NCBI RefSeq assembly: GCF_020177335.1
Contig: NZ_JAIVMG010000008.1
Coordinates: 184,877 to 248,876, forward strand
Reading direction: 5' to 3'
Length of the DNA: 64,000 bases
Source: Stappia indica
GTDB lineage: Bacteria; Pseudomonadota; Alphaproteobacteria; Rhizobiales; Stappiaceae
The notes under the pieces were generated by a model that was not told the origin of the DNA, did not search any database, and was given only the letters and a program-made list of their open reading frames with translations. Position 1 is the first letter of the stretch. Each line of letters starts with the position of its first letter. Shown here piece after piece: positions 37,030-46,720 of the stretch. The position numbers and the translations under genes are program-made.

Positions 37030-38259
37030 TCACCGGGCCCCGTAGCGTTGCGCCCAGACCTCTTCCAGCCGCACCATCCAGCTTGCGTGCGGCTCGTCGA
37101 TCACCGGGCCGAGGTCTTCTGGCGGCAGGGTGGCGATGCCCAGATCCAGCGCCGCGAACCGGGCTTTGTCCGCCGCCGGCAGGGCGCCGAGCGCGAGCAC
37201 GGTCGGATCGCCCCAGACGGCCGGGTCCTGCTTGCGCGCCTGCGCTTCCGGCTCCAGCAGGAAATTGGCGACCACCAGCGCCCCCGCCTTGGCAGTGGCA
37301 TTGTAGGGGATCGCCACGAAATGGGCGTTGCCGATGGTGCCGCCGTCCAGGACGAAGTTGCGCACGGTGTCCGGCAGTTCGCCGGCGGCAATGGCGGCAG
37401 AGGCATCGGAGGGGTTGAAGCTGAAGGCGATGTCGATCTCGCCATCGTCGAGCAACCGCCGCAGGGCCGCGACATTTTGCGGGAAGGCCCGGCCCTGACG
37501 CCAGAGATGGGGATGCAGCGCGTCGAGATAGGCCAGCATCGGCGCGATGTCGGCGTCGAAACTGGCCGGATCGACCGGATGGCTGAGCTTTTCCGGATCG
37601 GCGATGGTTTGCGCCAGCACCTGTTTCAGGAAGGTGGAGCCATGGAAGTTCGGCGGCTGCGGATAGGTGAAGCGGCCGGGGTTGCGCGCGGCGTAGTCGG
37701 CGAGCGCCGCAAGGCTCCGGGGCGGGGAGGAGACATGGGCGCTGTCATGCATGAAAACGAGCTTGGCCAGTCCCCATGGGCTTTCCAGCCCATCGGTCGG
37801 TTCAGTGAAGTCGGTCAGAACCGCCGGGTTTGCCACGGTGTCGACCAAAGGCCAGTTAGGCAGGTCCTCTGCCCAGCCCGGGCTCATCAGCAGGCCGGCT
37901 TTCTTCAGCGCGGCGAAATTCTCGCCATTGATCCAGACCAGATCGACCGCGCCGCCGCTGTCCTTGCCGGCGGCCTTTTCCGTCACGATCCGCCCGACCA
38001 CGGTGGCTGCGTCATCGACCTTCACATGGCGCAGGGTCACGCCATAGCGTTGCTTCACCTCCGCCCCGGCCCAGTCGATATAGGCGTTGATGCGTGGCTC
38101 GCCGCCCCAGGCGTGGAAATAGACGGTCTGTCCGCGCGCTGCCTCCAGCACCGCCGGCCAGTCCTTCGGATCCGGCGTTTCGGCGCGGGTCGAGGGCGTC
38201 CCGATCAGCAGGGAGGCGGCGAGGCAAAGCGCGGCGAGCGGCGCGAGGCGGTGAAGCAT
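37030..38259 (-). CDS. ynjB: ABC transporter substrate-binding protein, YnjB-like
   Basis: A 409-residue periplasmic binding protein. A signal peptide (MLHRLAPLAALCLAASLLIG, cleaved near TRAE) precedes a type-2 periplasmic-binding fold. VYFHAWGGEPRINAYIDW near residue 48 is the hallmark start of YnjB-family proteins. DLVWINGENFAALK is the ligand-domain core. It is first in the ynjB-C-D operon. The ligand is not known for any close family member, and sequence alone does not show it. Confidence 0.9.
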   Translation of the reverse strand: MLHRLAPLAALCLAASLLIGTPSTRAETPDPKDWPAVLEAARGQTVYFHAWGGEPRINAYIDWAGAEVKQRYGVTLRHVKVDDAATVVGRIVTEKAAGKDSGGAVDLVWINGENFAALKKAGLLMSPGWAEDLPNWPLVDTVANPAVLTDFTEPTDGLESPWGLAKLVFMHDSAHVSSPPRSLAALADYAARNPGRFTYPQPPNFHGSTFLKQVLAQTIADPEKLSHPVDPASFDADIAPMLAYLDALHPHLWRQGRAFPQNVAALRRLLDDGEIDIAFSFNPSDASAAIAAGELPDTVRNFVLDGGTIGNAHFVAIPYNATAKAGALVVANFLLEPEAQARKQDPAVWGDPTVLALGALPAADKARFAALDLGIATLPPEDLGPVIDEPHASWMVRLEEVWAQRYGAR

Positions 38260-38352
38260 GGGCGGGTCTCCTTATGGTTTGTTAGGTGCAAGAGCCACCC
38301 CGGCGGGTCAAGACACGGCTTCGTGACGACAGCCTTTCCAGCGGCTCTTCGG

Positions 38353-38838
38353 TCACAGCGGCAGGACGTGGGTGTCCTTGACCTCCTCCATCACCGCATA
38401 GGTGTGGGTCTCGCGCACGCCGGGCAGGTCGAGCACCACATCGGCGAGCAGGCGCCGATAGGCGGTCATGTCCGCCACCCGGGCCTTCACCAGGTAGTCG
38501 AAGCCGCCGGCCACCATATGGCATTCCAGCACCTGCGGCACCCGTTTGACCGCCCGGGCGAAGGCGTCGAACACATCCGGTGTCGTGCGGTCGAGCTTGA
38601 TCTGCACGAACACCAGGAGGCCGAGGCCGAGAAGCTCCGGATCGAGCTCGGCGGAGAACCGCAGGATATAGCCGTCCCGGCCGAGACGTTTCATCCGCTC
38701 CGCCGTTGCTGTCGGCGACAGGTTCACCCGCGCGGCCAGGTCTGTGTTGGTGATGCGCCCCTCGCTCTGCAAGACGGCGAGGATCCTGCGGTCGGTCCTG
38801 TCCAGATTAGGGGAATTCGCGGAATCTTCGCCATTCAT
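38353..38838 (-). CDS. putR: Lrp/AsnC-family regulator, putative PutR
   Basis: A 161-residue protein. The winged helix-turn-helix is at about residues 14-60 (DRTDRRILAVLQSEGRIT, then LAARVNLSPTATAERMKRL). The C-terminal RAM/ligand domain follows (about 75-150). The divergent position next to putA matches the alphaproteobacterial PutR, which activates putA in response to proline. The ATG at 38838 is preceded by AGGA at 9 nt. An inverted repeat covers the region just upstream, so autoregulation is likely. Confidence 0.9.
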   Translation of the reverse strand: MNGEDSANSPNLDRTDRRILAVLQSEGRITNTDLAARVNLSPTATAERMKRLGRDGYILRFSAELDPELLGLGLLVFVQIKLDRTTPDVFDAFARAVKRVPQVLECHMVAGGFDYLVKARVADMTAYRRLLADVVLDLPGVRETHTYAVMEEVKDTHVLPL

Positions 38839-38841
38839 AGT

Positions 38842-38881
38842 GTTATTTCCTGAATTTGATGATTGATTTGGTGAAAATAAC
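38842..38881. promoter_or_regulatory. Inverted repeat in the putR-putA intergenic region
   Basis: GTTATTT (38842-38848) and AAATAAC (38875-38881) are perfect reverse complements flanking an AT-rich centre. A TATAAT hexamer for putA lies at 38896-38901. This fits an Lrp-type PutR operator controlling both divergent genes and overlapping the putR ribosome site. Confidence 0.6.
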
Positions 38882-38974
38882 AGTGAATCAGGCCGTATAA
38901 TAGCGAAAATCTCAGGGAGGTGTCCTGCCCGCTCTCGGGCCGGTCGATCCTGTGCGCTTGTGGAGGAGTGTGTT

Positions 38975-41900
38975 GTGAGCCAGCCGTTGCAGACCCCGCC
39001 GTTTCAGACTTCGGTGTCCCCATCCGACGCGACCGGGGCGCTTGCCCCGTTTCGCGCGCCCTATGCCCCCGGCGATGAAAAGGCGGTGCGGCGCCTGATC
39101 AGTGCGGTCGGCTTCGATGCGGCCGAGGAAACCCGGATCGACGATCTTGCCTCCGGGTATATCCAGACCATTCGCTCGGCGATTGGCGGTCTTGGCGGGG
39201 TGGAGGACTTCCTCCGGGAATACGGCCTGTCCACCCGCGAGGGGCTGGCGCTGATGGTGCTTGCCGAGGCGCTGCTCCGGGTGCCGGATGCGGCCACCGC
39301 CGACAAGCTGATCGAGGACAAGCTCGCCGCCGCCCGCTTCGACGAGACGGAGAACGGCCCCTCCGACACCTGGCTGGTCTCCGCCTCCTCCTGGGCGCTG
39401 GGCGTGACCTCGCGGCTGATCCATCCGGGCGAGAAGCCGGACACGATCCTCGCCGCGTTGGTCAAGCGCATGGGAATGCCGGCGGTGCGCGGCGCCACCC
39501 GTCAGGCGATGCGCATTCTTGGCCATCAGTTCGTGCTCGGCGAAACGATCAAGAACGCGCTGCAGCGCGCCGCCGGCCAGGAGGCCAAGGGCTACCGCTA
39601 TTCCTATGACATGCTGGGCGAGGGCGCGCGCACCGCCGCCGATGCCGAGCGCTACTTCCAGTCCTATGCGGCGGCGATCGAGGCGATCGGCAAGGCGGCG
39701 GGCAAGAAGGAGCTGCCGGCCCGGCCGGGGATTTCGGTCAAGCTGTCGGCGCTGCATCCGCGCTACGAAGCGGTCAAGGGCGCAAGGGTGCGCGATGAAC
39801 TGGCGCCCCGGCTGTTGCAACTGGCGCAGGCGGCCAAGCGTCATGACCTCAATTTCACCGTCGATGCGGAAGAGGCCGACCGGCTGGAAATCTCGCTCGA
39901 CCTGTTCGCGGTGGTCGCCGCCGATCCCTCGCTCGCCGGCTGGGACGGCTTCGGCCTTGCCATTCAGGCCTATCAGAAACGGGCGCTCGATGTGGTCAAC
40001 TGGATCGTCGATCTGGCGACCCGGCTCGATCGGCGCTTCATGGTGCGGCTGGTCAAGGGCGCCTATTGGGACACCGAGATCAAGCGGGCGCAGGAACGGG
40101 GGCTTGACGATTTTCCGGTGTTCACGCGCAAGGCGGCGACGGATCTTTCCTATCTCGCCTGTGCCCGGGCGTTGCTAGCGGCACGGCCGCGCATCTACCC
40201 GCAGTTCGCGACCCACAATGCCCTGTCGGTGGCGCAGATCGTCACCCTTGCCGGCGACAGCGGGGGCTTTGAGTTCCAGCGGCTGCACGGCATGGGCGAG
40301 AGCCTCTACAAGGCGGTGACCGAACGGGACGGCCATCCCTGTCGCATCTATGCGCCGGTCGGCGGCCATCGGGATCTGCTCGCCTATCTGGTCCGCCGTC
40401 TTCTGGAAAACGGCGCCAATTCCTCCTTCGTTTCCGCCGTGGGCGATGCGTCGGTGCCGATCACCCGGCTCTTGGCCCGGCCGGAGGAGGCGCTGGCCGG
40501 CGGCACCCGGGCGCGCAATCCGAAGATCCCGCTGCCCGGCCGGCTTTACGGAACCAGCCGGCAGAACTCCGCCGGTCTCGAATTCGGCTGGGCCGAGGAG
40601 CGGGCCGGGCTGGTCAGCACCATGGCCGCCCATACCGCGCCTGTCGATGATGCCGCGCCGCTTTATCCCGGCGCGCCGGCGGGCGGCCTTGGTCGTCCGG
40701 TGCTCTCGCCCACCGACGGGGTGACCCGCGCCGGACGGGTGCGCGAGGCGTCTGCCGGCGAGGTGACGGCGATGTTCGATGCCGCCGGCAAGGGCTTTGA
40801 TCGCTGGTCGCGGACCCCGGTGGAAACCCGCGCCGCGGCGATTGCCCGGCTCGGCGATCTGCTGGAGGAGCATTCCCCGCGACTGATGGCGCTCCTGGCC
40901 CGCGAGGGCGGAAAAACCCTGCCCGACGGGCTGGCGGAAGTGCGCGAGGCGGTCGATTTCTGCCGCTACTACGCCGCCGAGGCGCAGCGCAGCTTCGGCG
41001 AAGGGGTGTTGATGCCCGGGCCGACCGGCGAGGAAAACCGCTACCGCCTGCGTGGGCGCGGCGTCTTCGTCTGCATTTCGCCCTGGAATTTCCCGCTGGC
41101 GATCTATCTGGGGCAGGTGACGGCGGCCTTGCTTGCCGGCAATGCGGTGATCGCCAAGCCGGCGGAACAGACGCCGCTGATCGCCTATGAGGCGGCGAAG
41201 TTGATCCATGAGGCGGGCGTGCCGCGCGATGTGTTCCTGTTCGCGCCCGGTGGGCGGGAGCTCGGCGCGGCGATTGTCGCCGAGCCGCGGGTGGCGGGTG
41301 TTGCCTTCACCGGCTCCACCGAAACCGCCTGGGCGATCAACCGGGCGCTGGCGGAAAAGCGCGGGCCGATCGTGCCGCTGATCGCCGAGACCGGCGGCGT
41401 CAACGCCATGCTGGTGGATGCCACCGCGCTGCCGGAGCAGGTTTGCGACGATGTGATGATGTCCGCCTTCCGCTCCGCCGGACAACGCTGTTCGGCCCTG
41501 CGGCTCCTGTATCTGCAGGAGGATGTCGCCGACAAGCAACTGGAGATGCTGAAGGGCGCGGCAGCGGAATTGTCATTGGGCGATCCGGCCGACCCGGCCT
41601 CTGACATCGGCCCGGTGATCGACGCGGCGGCGCGGGACAAGCTGAACGCCCATCTTGAGGACATGCGGGCCTCGCAGAAGGTGGTGTACTCCGGTCCGGT
41701 GCCCGGCGGCAGCTTCACCGGTGGCACCTGGGTTGCGCCGCATATCGTCGAACTGGACCGGCCGGAGGCGCTGACCCGCGAGACCTTCGGGCCGATCCTG
41801 CATGTGGTGCGCTACAAGGCCGCCGAACTGCCGCAGATGCTGGAGACGATTGCCGCCACCGGCTTTGGCCTGACCCTCGGTGTCCACAGCCGCATCGATG

Positions 41901-42136
41901 CGACGGTGGCGAAGGTGGTCGACCGGCTGTCCGTCGGCAATGTCTATGTCAACCGCAACACCATCGGCGCGGTGGTCGGCACCCAGCCCTTCGGCGGGTC
42001 GGGCCTGTCCGGCACCGGGCCGAAGGCCGGCGGCCCGGCCTATCTCGGCCGCTTCGCGCTGGAACAGGTGGTGTCGATCAACACCGCCGCCGCTGGCGGC
42101 AACGCCAGCCTGATCGCCATGGCCGAGGAAGACTGA
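38975..42136 (+). CDS. putA: Bifunctional proline dehydrogenase / delta-1-pyrroline-5-carboxylate dehydrogenase
   Basis: A 1053-residue PutA. The FAD-dependent proline dehydrogenase barrel spans about 180-470 (SVKLSALHPRYEA, RLVKGAYWDTEIKRAQ, FATHNALSV). The NAD-dependent aldehyde dehydrogenase spans about 560-1040 with FTGSTETAW, the Glu in ETGGVN and the catalytic Cys in AGQRCSALRL. It oxidises proline to glutamate. It lacks the N-terminal ribbon-helix-helix DNA-binding domain of trifunctional PutA, which fits external control by PutR. The GTG at 38975 is 6 nt after GGAGGAG; an upstream TTG at 38960 would overlap that site. Confidence 0.97.
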   Translation: MSQPLQTPPFQTSVSPSDATGALAPFRAPYAPGDEKAVRRLISAVGFDAAEETRIDDLASGYIQTIRSAIGGLGGVEDFLREYGLSTREGLALMVLAEALLRVPDAATADKLIEDKLAAARFDETENGPSDTWLVSASSWALGVTSRLIHPGEKPDTILAALVKRMGMPAVRGATRQAMRILGHQFVLGETIKNALQRAAGQEAKGYRYSYDMLGEGARTAADAERYFQSYAAAIEAIGKAAGKKELPARPGISVKLSALHPRYEAVKGARVRDELAPRLLQLAQAAKRHDLNFTVDAEEADRLEISLDLFAVVAADPSLAGWDGFGLAIQAYQKRALDVVNWIVDLATRLDRRFMVRLVKGAYWDTEIKRAQERGLDDFPVFTRKAATDLSYLACARALLAARPRIYPQFATHNALSVAQIVTLAGDSGGFEFQRLHGMGESLYKAVTERDGHPCRIYAPVGGHRDLLAYLVRRLLENGANSSFVSAVGDASVPITRLLARPEEALAGGTRARNPKIPLPGRLYGTSRQNSAGLEFGWAEERAGLVSTMAAHTAPVDDAAPLYPGAPAGGLGRPVLSPTDGVTRAGRVREASAGEVTAMFDAAGKGFDRWSRTPVETRAAAIARLGDLLEEHSPRLMALLAREGGKTLPDGLAEVREAVDFCRYYAAEAQRSFGEGVLMPGPTGEENRYRLRGRGVFVCISPWNFPLAIYLGQVTAALLAGNAVIAKPAEQTPLIAYEAAKLIHEAGVPRDVFLFAPGGRELGAAIVAEPRVAGVAFTGSTETAWAINRALAEKRGPIVPLIAETGGVNAMLVDATALPEQVCDDVMMSAFRSAGQRCSALRLLYLQEDVADKQLEMLKGAAAELSLGDPADPASDIGPVIDAAARDKLNAHLEDMRASQKVVYSGPVPGGSFTGGTWVAPHIVELDRPEALTRETFGPILHVVRYKAAELPQMLETIAATGFGLTLGVHSRIDATVAKVVDRLSVGNVYVNRNTIGAVVGTQPFGGSGLSGTGPKAGGPAYLGRFALEQVVSINTAAAGGNASLIAMAEED

Positions 42137-42568
42137 GGCCCCGGCCCGGGCAAACCCTCCGGGGCGGTGCGTGAGCGCCGTCCCGGGAACGGCGACCCAC
42201 GGCCAGTGGGGCCCAGTCCATTGCAAAGGCGAGTCTTTCGGCTCTCCGATCCCGGGTCGCGCTAGAGCTTGCCCGGGATGACGCCGAGACATGAGGAAAC
42301 GGCTGGGTCCCTCCGACCATCCTTGCGCTCCGCGTCCTCCCGGACGACGCGCAAGCGGAGATCCGGGATCGGCGAGGCAAGGTCTCTCGGGACCAACCTC
42401 ATCAAACCGCTTGCCGTTCTGCTTCTCGATCTTGGGGCGCAAGGCGGGAGGACACGAGTCTGCAGGCCTCACCTTTTCTCACGCGAAAGATCATCGTCAT
42501 GCTTAAGCCGCGCATGAGAGACGCATTTACCGTAGTGAGTTGAAGACGGTTGAGGCTTTGCTCGGGGA
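42137..42568. other. Intergenic region between putA and hrpB with repeat copy
   Basis: 432 nt between convergent genes with no credible gene. It holds the second dispersed inverted-repeat element (42241-42376). The rest, to 42568, shows no recognisable feature. Confidence 0.55.
42241..42376. repeat. RPE/REP-like intergenic inverted-repeat element, copy 2
   Basis: The left half (42241-42283) has CTCCGATCCCGGGTCG followed by CCCGGGATGACG, closely matching the right half of copy 1 at 28398-28440. The right half ends with GATCCGGGATCGGCGAG (42360-42376), the exact reverse complement of a 17-mer in copy 1. A secondary stem TTGCGC / GCGCAA lies between. Confidence 0.7.
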
Positions 42569-45055
42569 TCACGTGCCGCGCGGTTTCGCCCGGGCGGTTG
42601 CTTGTGCGGTAACGGGATCATCCGGCCAGGGGTGCTTGGGGTAGCGGCCCTTCATCTCGGACTTCACCTGCGCCCAGGAGCCGCGCCAGAACCCGGGCAG
42701 GTCGCGGGTGATCTGGATCGGCCGGTGGGCCGGGGACAGCAGCTCCAGGATCAGCGGCACCCGCCCGCCGGCAATCGCCGGATGCCGGTCGAGGCCAAAC
42801 AGCTCCTGCACGCGGATGGCCAGCGTCGGTCCGTCCTCCCGGTCATAGTCGATCGGCACATGCGAGCCGGAAGGCGCGGAAAAATGCGTCGGCGTCTGCC
42901 GTTCCAGCTCCGCCATCCGGTGCTGCGGCAACAGCCCTGACAGCGCATCGCCAAGGACGTCCGGGCCGATCTCGCTGGCCCGGCTGCGGCCGGCGAGATA
43001 GGGCGCGAGCCAGTCGTCCATCGTCTCCGTCAGTGCCGCGTCGGAAAGATCCGGCCAGTCCGCCGCTGCCTCCGGCCCGAGCCTTTGCCGCAGGAAGCCG
43101 ATGCGGGCGCGCAGGGCCCGCTGTGTCTTCGACCAGTCGAGCGCGCCGGCGCCCCTGTCCTTCAGATAGCGGGACAGCGCCGCCGCCACCTTGTCCGGAT
43201 CCGGCGCCGGCTCGATGTCCTCCGACAGGCGGAGCTTCCCGAACATCCGGCGCCGCCTTGCCCGGACCTTGCCCTCCGCGTCGCAGGTCACGACAACCTC
43301 TTGGGTGATGTCCTCGGCGAACAGCTCCTCGATATCGGCACGTGCCAGCGGGGCGGCGAGCAGGATGCGCCCGCGTGCGGCGGTGCCCTGTACCTCGGCG
43401 ATGGCAAGGAACGCCTCGCGGGCGAGCGGGTCGGTCTCCTCTAGCCGGGCGCCGCGTCCGCTGGCCATGCGAAAGCCGCCGCGCCCGTCCTGGGCCTGGG
43501 CCACCCGGTCCGGATAGCCAAGCGCCAGCACCCGGCCCGCCGCCTCCGGCCCGGCGCTGCCCCGGGACAGTCCCGCCTGCTTGCGCCAGCGCTCGGCGAG
43601 ATCGCGGGCGGCGTTGCCGCGCGGGTCCTTGCCCCGGGCAAGTCCGGCCAGCCGGTCGCGCAGGTCGGTGGAGCGGCCGCCTAGGCCGGTTTCGGACAGA
43701 ACCGCCGCCGTTCTGGCGGCGAGCCCGCCCGCATCCTCCGCCACTGATGCGATCAGCATATGCGCAAGGCGCGGCGCCAGCGGCAGGCGCATCATCCGCC
43801 GGCCCTCGCTGGTGAGCGCACCGCTTGCGTCAAGGGCATGCAGGGAGCGCAGCAGAGACACCGCCTCGGACCAGGCGGCCGCAGGCGGCGGATCGGCAAA
43901 CCGCAGCATCGCCGGATCGGTGACGCCCCAGGCGGCGAGGTCGAGAACAAGCCGCGACAGATCCGCCTCAAGGATTGCCGGTCGGTCGTCGGCGGCAAGC
44001 GCCCGGGTCTGCGCCTCGTCCCACAGCCGGTAGCAGATGCCCGGCTCGGTTCGTCCGGCACGGCCGCGCCGCTGATCGGCGGCAGCCCGTGACACTCGCA
44101 CGGTTTCCAGCCGGGTCAACCCGGTGGCCGGCTCGTAGCGCGGAACCCGGGCCATGCCGCTGTCGATCACCACCCGCACCCCCTCGATGGTCAGCGAGGT
44201 CTGGGCAATGGAGGTGGCCAGCACCAGCTTGCGCCGTCCCTTCGCGGCCGGGCGGATGGCCGCGTTCTGGGCGGACGCCGTCAGCGCGCCGTAAAGCGGC
44301 GCGAGATCGACCCCGGCGGGCAGGTTGGCGGCAAGAAGCTCCGCCACCTTGTGGATCTCCCCCTGGCCCGGCAGGAAGGCAAGGATCGAGCCGCTCTCGG
44401 TGTCGAGCGCCTGGCGGATCGCCCGCGCCATTTGCGCCGGCAGCGGCGCCCCCGTCTCCCGGCCGAGATAGCGGGTTTCCACCGGAAAGCTGCGCCCGGC
44501 GCAGGACACCACCGGCGCGTCGCCGAGCAGCCGGGCGACGCCGGCCGCGTCGATGGTCGCCGACATGGGCAGGAGGCGCAGGTCCTCGCGCAGGGCGGAT
44601 TGCACGTCGAGCGCCAGCGCCAGCCCCAGATCGCCATCGAGCGAGCGTTCGTGAAACTCGTCGAACAGGATGGCGGAAACCCCGGTCAGCTCCGGGTCGT
44701 CGAGGATCATCCGGGTGAACACCCCCTCGGTGATCAGCTCGATCCGCGTTCGGTCCGAAACCTTGGTCTCCAGCCGCACCCGCAGGCCGACGGTGTCGCC
44801 GACCTCCTCGCCGAGCAGCGCGGCCATGCGTGCCGCCGCCGCCCGGGCGGCGAGCCGTCGCGGCTCCAGCACGAGAATGCGTCCGTCGCCGCGCCAGTCG
44901 GCATCGAGCAGCGCCAGCGGAACGGCGGTGGTCTTGCCGGCGCCCGGCTCGGCGACAAGCACCGCCGAAGGATGGGCGGCGAGCGTGTCCAGAAGCTCGG
45001 GCAACACCGCGTCGATTGGCAGGGTGGGGCGGTTGGGATGGGGCATTTGCGTCAT
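42569..45055 (-). CDS. hrpB: ATP-dependent RNA helicase HrpB
   Basis: An 828-residue DEAH-type helicase. Walker A is AEPGAGKTT, the Walker B/DEAH box reads DEFHER as in HrpB, motif III is SAT in LLPMSATID, and motif VI is QRRGRAGRTEPG. The C-terminal HrpB-specific domain (from about 480, with IELLSPAHRPIQITRDLPGF-like sequence) is complete. HrpB-type helicases act on RNA in proteobacteria with no essential role described. The ATG at 45055 is used; an ATG three codons on (45046) is possible. Confidence 0.95.
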   Translation of the reverse strand: MTQMPHPNRPTLPIDAVLPELLDTLAAHPSAVLVAEPGAGKTTAVPLALLDADWRGDGRILVLEPRRLAARAAAARMAALLGEEVGDTVGLRVRLETKVSDRTRIELITEGVFTRMILDDPELTGVSAILFDEFHERSLDGDLGLALALDVQSALREDLRLLPMSATIDAAGVARLLGDAPVVSCAGRSFPVETRYLGRETGAPLPAQMARAIRQALDTESGSILAFLPGQGEIHKVAELLAANLPAGVDLAPLYGALTASAQNAAIRPAAKGRRKLVLATSIAQTSLTIEGVRVVIDSGMARVPRYEPATGLTRLETVRVSRAAADQRRGRAGRTEPGICYRLWDEAQTRALAADDRPAILEADLSRLVLDLAAWGVTDPAMLRFADPPPAAAWSEAVSLLRSLHALDASGALTSEGRRMMRLPLAPRLAHMLIASVAEDAGGLAARTAAVLSETGLGGRSTDLRDRLAGLARGKDPRGNAARDLAERWRKQAGLSRGSAGPEAAGRVLALGYPDRVAQAQDGRGGFRMASGRGARLEETDPLAREAFLAIAEVQGTAARGRILLAAPLARADIEELFAEDITQEVVVTCDAEGKVRARRRRMFGKLRLSEDIEPAPDPDKVAAALSRYLKDRGAGALDWSKTQRALRARIGFLRQRLGPEAAADWPDLSDAALTETMDDWLAPYLAGRSRASEIGPDVLGDALSGLLPQHRMAELERQTPTHFSAPSGSHVPIDYDREDGPTLAIRVQELFGLDRHPAIAGGRVPLILELLSPAHRPIQITRDLPGFWRGSWAQVKSEMKGRYPKHPWPDDPVTAQATARAKPRGT

Positions 45056-45118
45056 TTCGAAGAGCCGCGAGGAACGCGCGGCGATATCAGGGCGAGGCGT
45101 GCGGGCGGGGGAGGCGCT

Positions 45119-46159
45119 TCAGGCGGCGGGTGGCTGCGACGCGGACCAGTGCCGGCCGGTCAGCTCCACCGCGAACAGGGCGGGGGTGCGGGCGAAGCTG
45201 GCCAGCCCCTCCAGCGCCGGGTTGGGATGGCGAACAAGATAGGTCGGGATGGTGCGCATCAAGGCGTCATGCGGGGCCTTGGCCTCAAAGGCGGCGCGGA
45301 AGGCGGGTGCACGCAAGTGCCGTTCGATCCGCATCGGAATGCCGCCGCCGAGATAGACCCCGCCGCGCGCCAGGAAGGCCAGCGCCAGGTCTCCGGCCAC
45401 CCGGCCGAGCGCCCGCACGAAGCAGGCGACGGTTCGTAGCGCCACGTCGTCCCCCGCGTCGGCGGCTTCGGTAACCGCGGCGCCGCTTTCGAACCGGCGG
45501 CTCTGGCCTTCGGCTTCGGCGACGGCGCGCGACAGGCGCACCAGTCCGGAGCCGCTGAGCACCTGTTCGGCGCCCACCCGTCCGCCGACCCGTTCCAGAT
45601 GTTGCCAGATCCGCATGTCCTCCGCGTCAACGGGTCCCAGCTCCATGTGGCCGCCCTCGCCGGGCACCGGGATCCAGGTGTTGGCCGCGTGGATCATCGC
45701 CGCCGCGCCAAGTCCGGTGCCCGGGCCAAGCACCACCTTGGCACCGAACGGAACCGGCGCGCCGCCGCCAAGCTGTTCGATGGCCGTCCCGTCGAGCCCG
45801 GGAAGGGCCAGGGCCTGGGCCTCGAAATCGTTGAGCACGATCACGCTTTCCAGGTCGAACCGGGCGATCAGCTCCTTCGGGTCGATCACCCAGTCGGCGT
45901 TGGTGAGCGGGATTGTCTCGCCGGTGACCGGGCCGGCGACGGCGATCACGGCGGTGCGTGGCATCAGGGCGGTGTGGTTGAAGACGCTGGCGCTGGCTGC
46001 CTCGGCGAAACCGGGAAACCCTGCGGTGCTGACCGGCTCGAAGGCCTGGGTCTGCGCATGGGCGTCGCGGACGATGGCAAAGCGGGCATTGGTGCCGCCA
46101 ATATCGGCCACCAGCACGGGGAAGCGGAAGCCCTTGAGGGACGAGGTGGAGGTGGTCAT
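45119..46159 (-). CDS. glk: Glucokinase
   Basis: A 346-residue glucokinase of the proteobacterial Glk family. The phosphate-1 motif is [13 protein letters not shown] near residue 20. The catalytic Asp lies in [11 protein letters not shown]. The glucose-binding Glu is in [11 protein letters not shown]. It phosphorylates glucose with ATP for glycolysis or Entner-Doudoroff metabolism. The start overlaps the mgsA stop by 4 nt, so the two are made from one transcript. The C-terminal part ([16 protein letters not shown]) is normal. Confidence 0.95.
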   Translation of the reverse strand: MTTSTSSLKGFRFPVLVADIGGTNARFAIVRDAHAQTQAFEPVSTAGFPGFAEAASASVFNHTALMPRTAVIAVAGPVTGETIPLTNADWVIDPKELIARFDLESVIVLNDFEAQALALPGLDGTAIEQLGGGAPVPFGAKVVLGPGTGLGAAAMIHAANTWIPVPGEGGHMELGPVDAEDMRIWQHLERVGGRVGAEQVLSGSGLVRLSRAVAEAEGQSRRFESGAAVTEAADAGDDVALRTVACFVRALGRVAGDLALAFLARGGVYLGGGIPMRIERHLRAPAFRAAFEAKAPHDALMRTIPTYLVRHPNPALEGLASFARTPALFAVELTGRHWSASQPPAA

Positions 46160-46602
46160 GGGCGGCTCTTGGCGATTTCCGGTGTCTGCGAACTGGTGGC
46201 AAGGCCGGTCAGGCGGGCCGAACGAAGCAGGATTTCCGCCGTCGAGCGGTTGAGCGCCATCGGGATGTCATAGACAAGAGCAAGGCGCATCAAGGCCTTC
46301 ACATCCACATCATGCGGCATCGGCGACAGCGGGTCGACGAAGAAGATCAGCCCTTGCAGGCGCCCCTCGGCGATCATCGCGCCGATCTGCTGGTCGCCGC
46401 CGAGCGGGCCGCTCTTCAGCCGGGTGATGTCGAGATCCGGGCAGGCCTTGCGAATGCGCCCGCCGGTGGTGCCGGTCGCCACCAGCTTGTAGTCGGCAAG
46501 CTTGGCGGTGTTGAGACGGGCGAACGTGACCATCTCCTCCTTCTTCGCGTCATGGGCGATGAGGGCGAGGGCCGAGCGGTCCGGGCGCTGTGTCTCGGTC
46601 AA
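46156..46602 (-). CDS. mgsA: Methylglyoxal synthase
   Basis: A 148-residue enzyme that converts dihydroxyacetone phosphate to methylglyoxal, a bypass that relieves phosphorylated-sugar build-up. The phosphate site is ATGTTGG, and [14 protein letters not shown] carries the catalytic Asp. [15 protein letters not shown] carries the conserved His and second Asp. A TTG start at 46602, with AGGA 8 nt upstream, gives a protein of typical length (E. coli 152 aa); ATG codons farther upstream would add unrelated residues. It is translationally coupled to glk. Confidence 0.93.
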   Translation of the reverse strand: MTETQRPDRSALALIAHDAKKEEMVTFARLNTAKLADYKLVATGTTGGRIRKACPDLDITRLKSGPLGGDQQIGAMIAEGRLQGLIFFVDPLSPMPHDVDVKALMRLALVYDIPMALNRSTAEILLRSARLTGLATSSQTPEIAKSRP

Positions 46603-46720
46603 GGGGCGATCCTGTCGCAGGTTTTCAACCTTCAGGATGTACAGGCTTCCAGCGCCGGGGGAAAGCCGTTTGCGGGCGGTTTGGGCTTTGGCGCCCGCCC
46701 GCAAACGGCGCCGGGCAGCC

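Noticed and set aside
35148..37418. A plus-strand open frame of about 750 codons opposite the YnjC/YnjB genes
   Set aside because: Low-complexity Gly/Arg/Gln-rich shadow of membrane-protein coding DNA.
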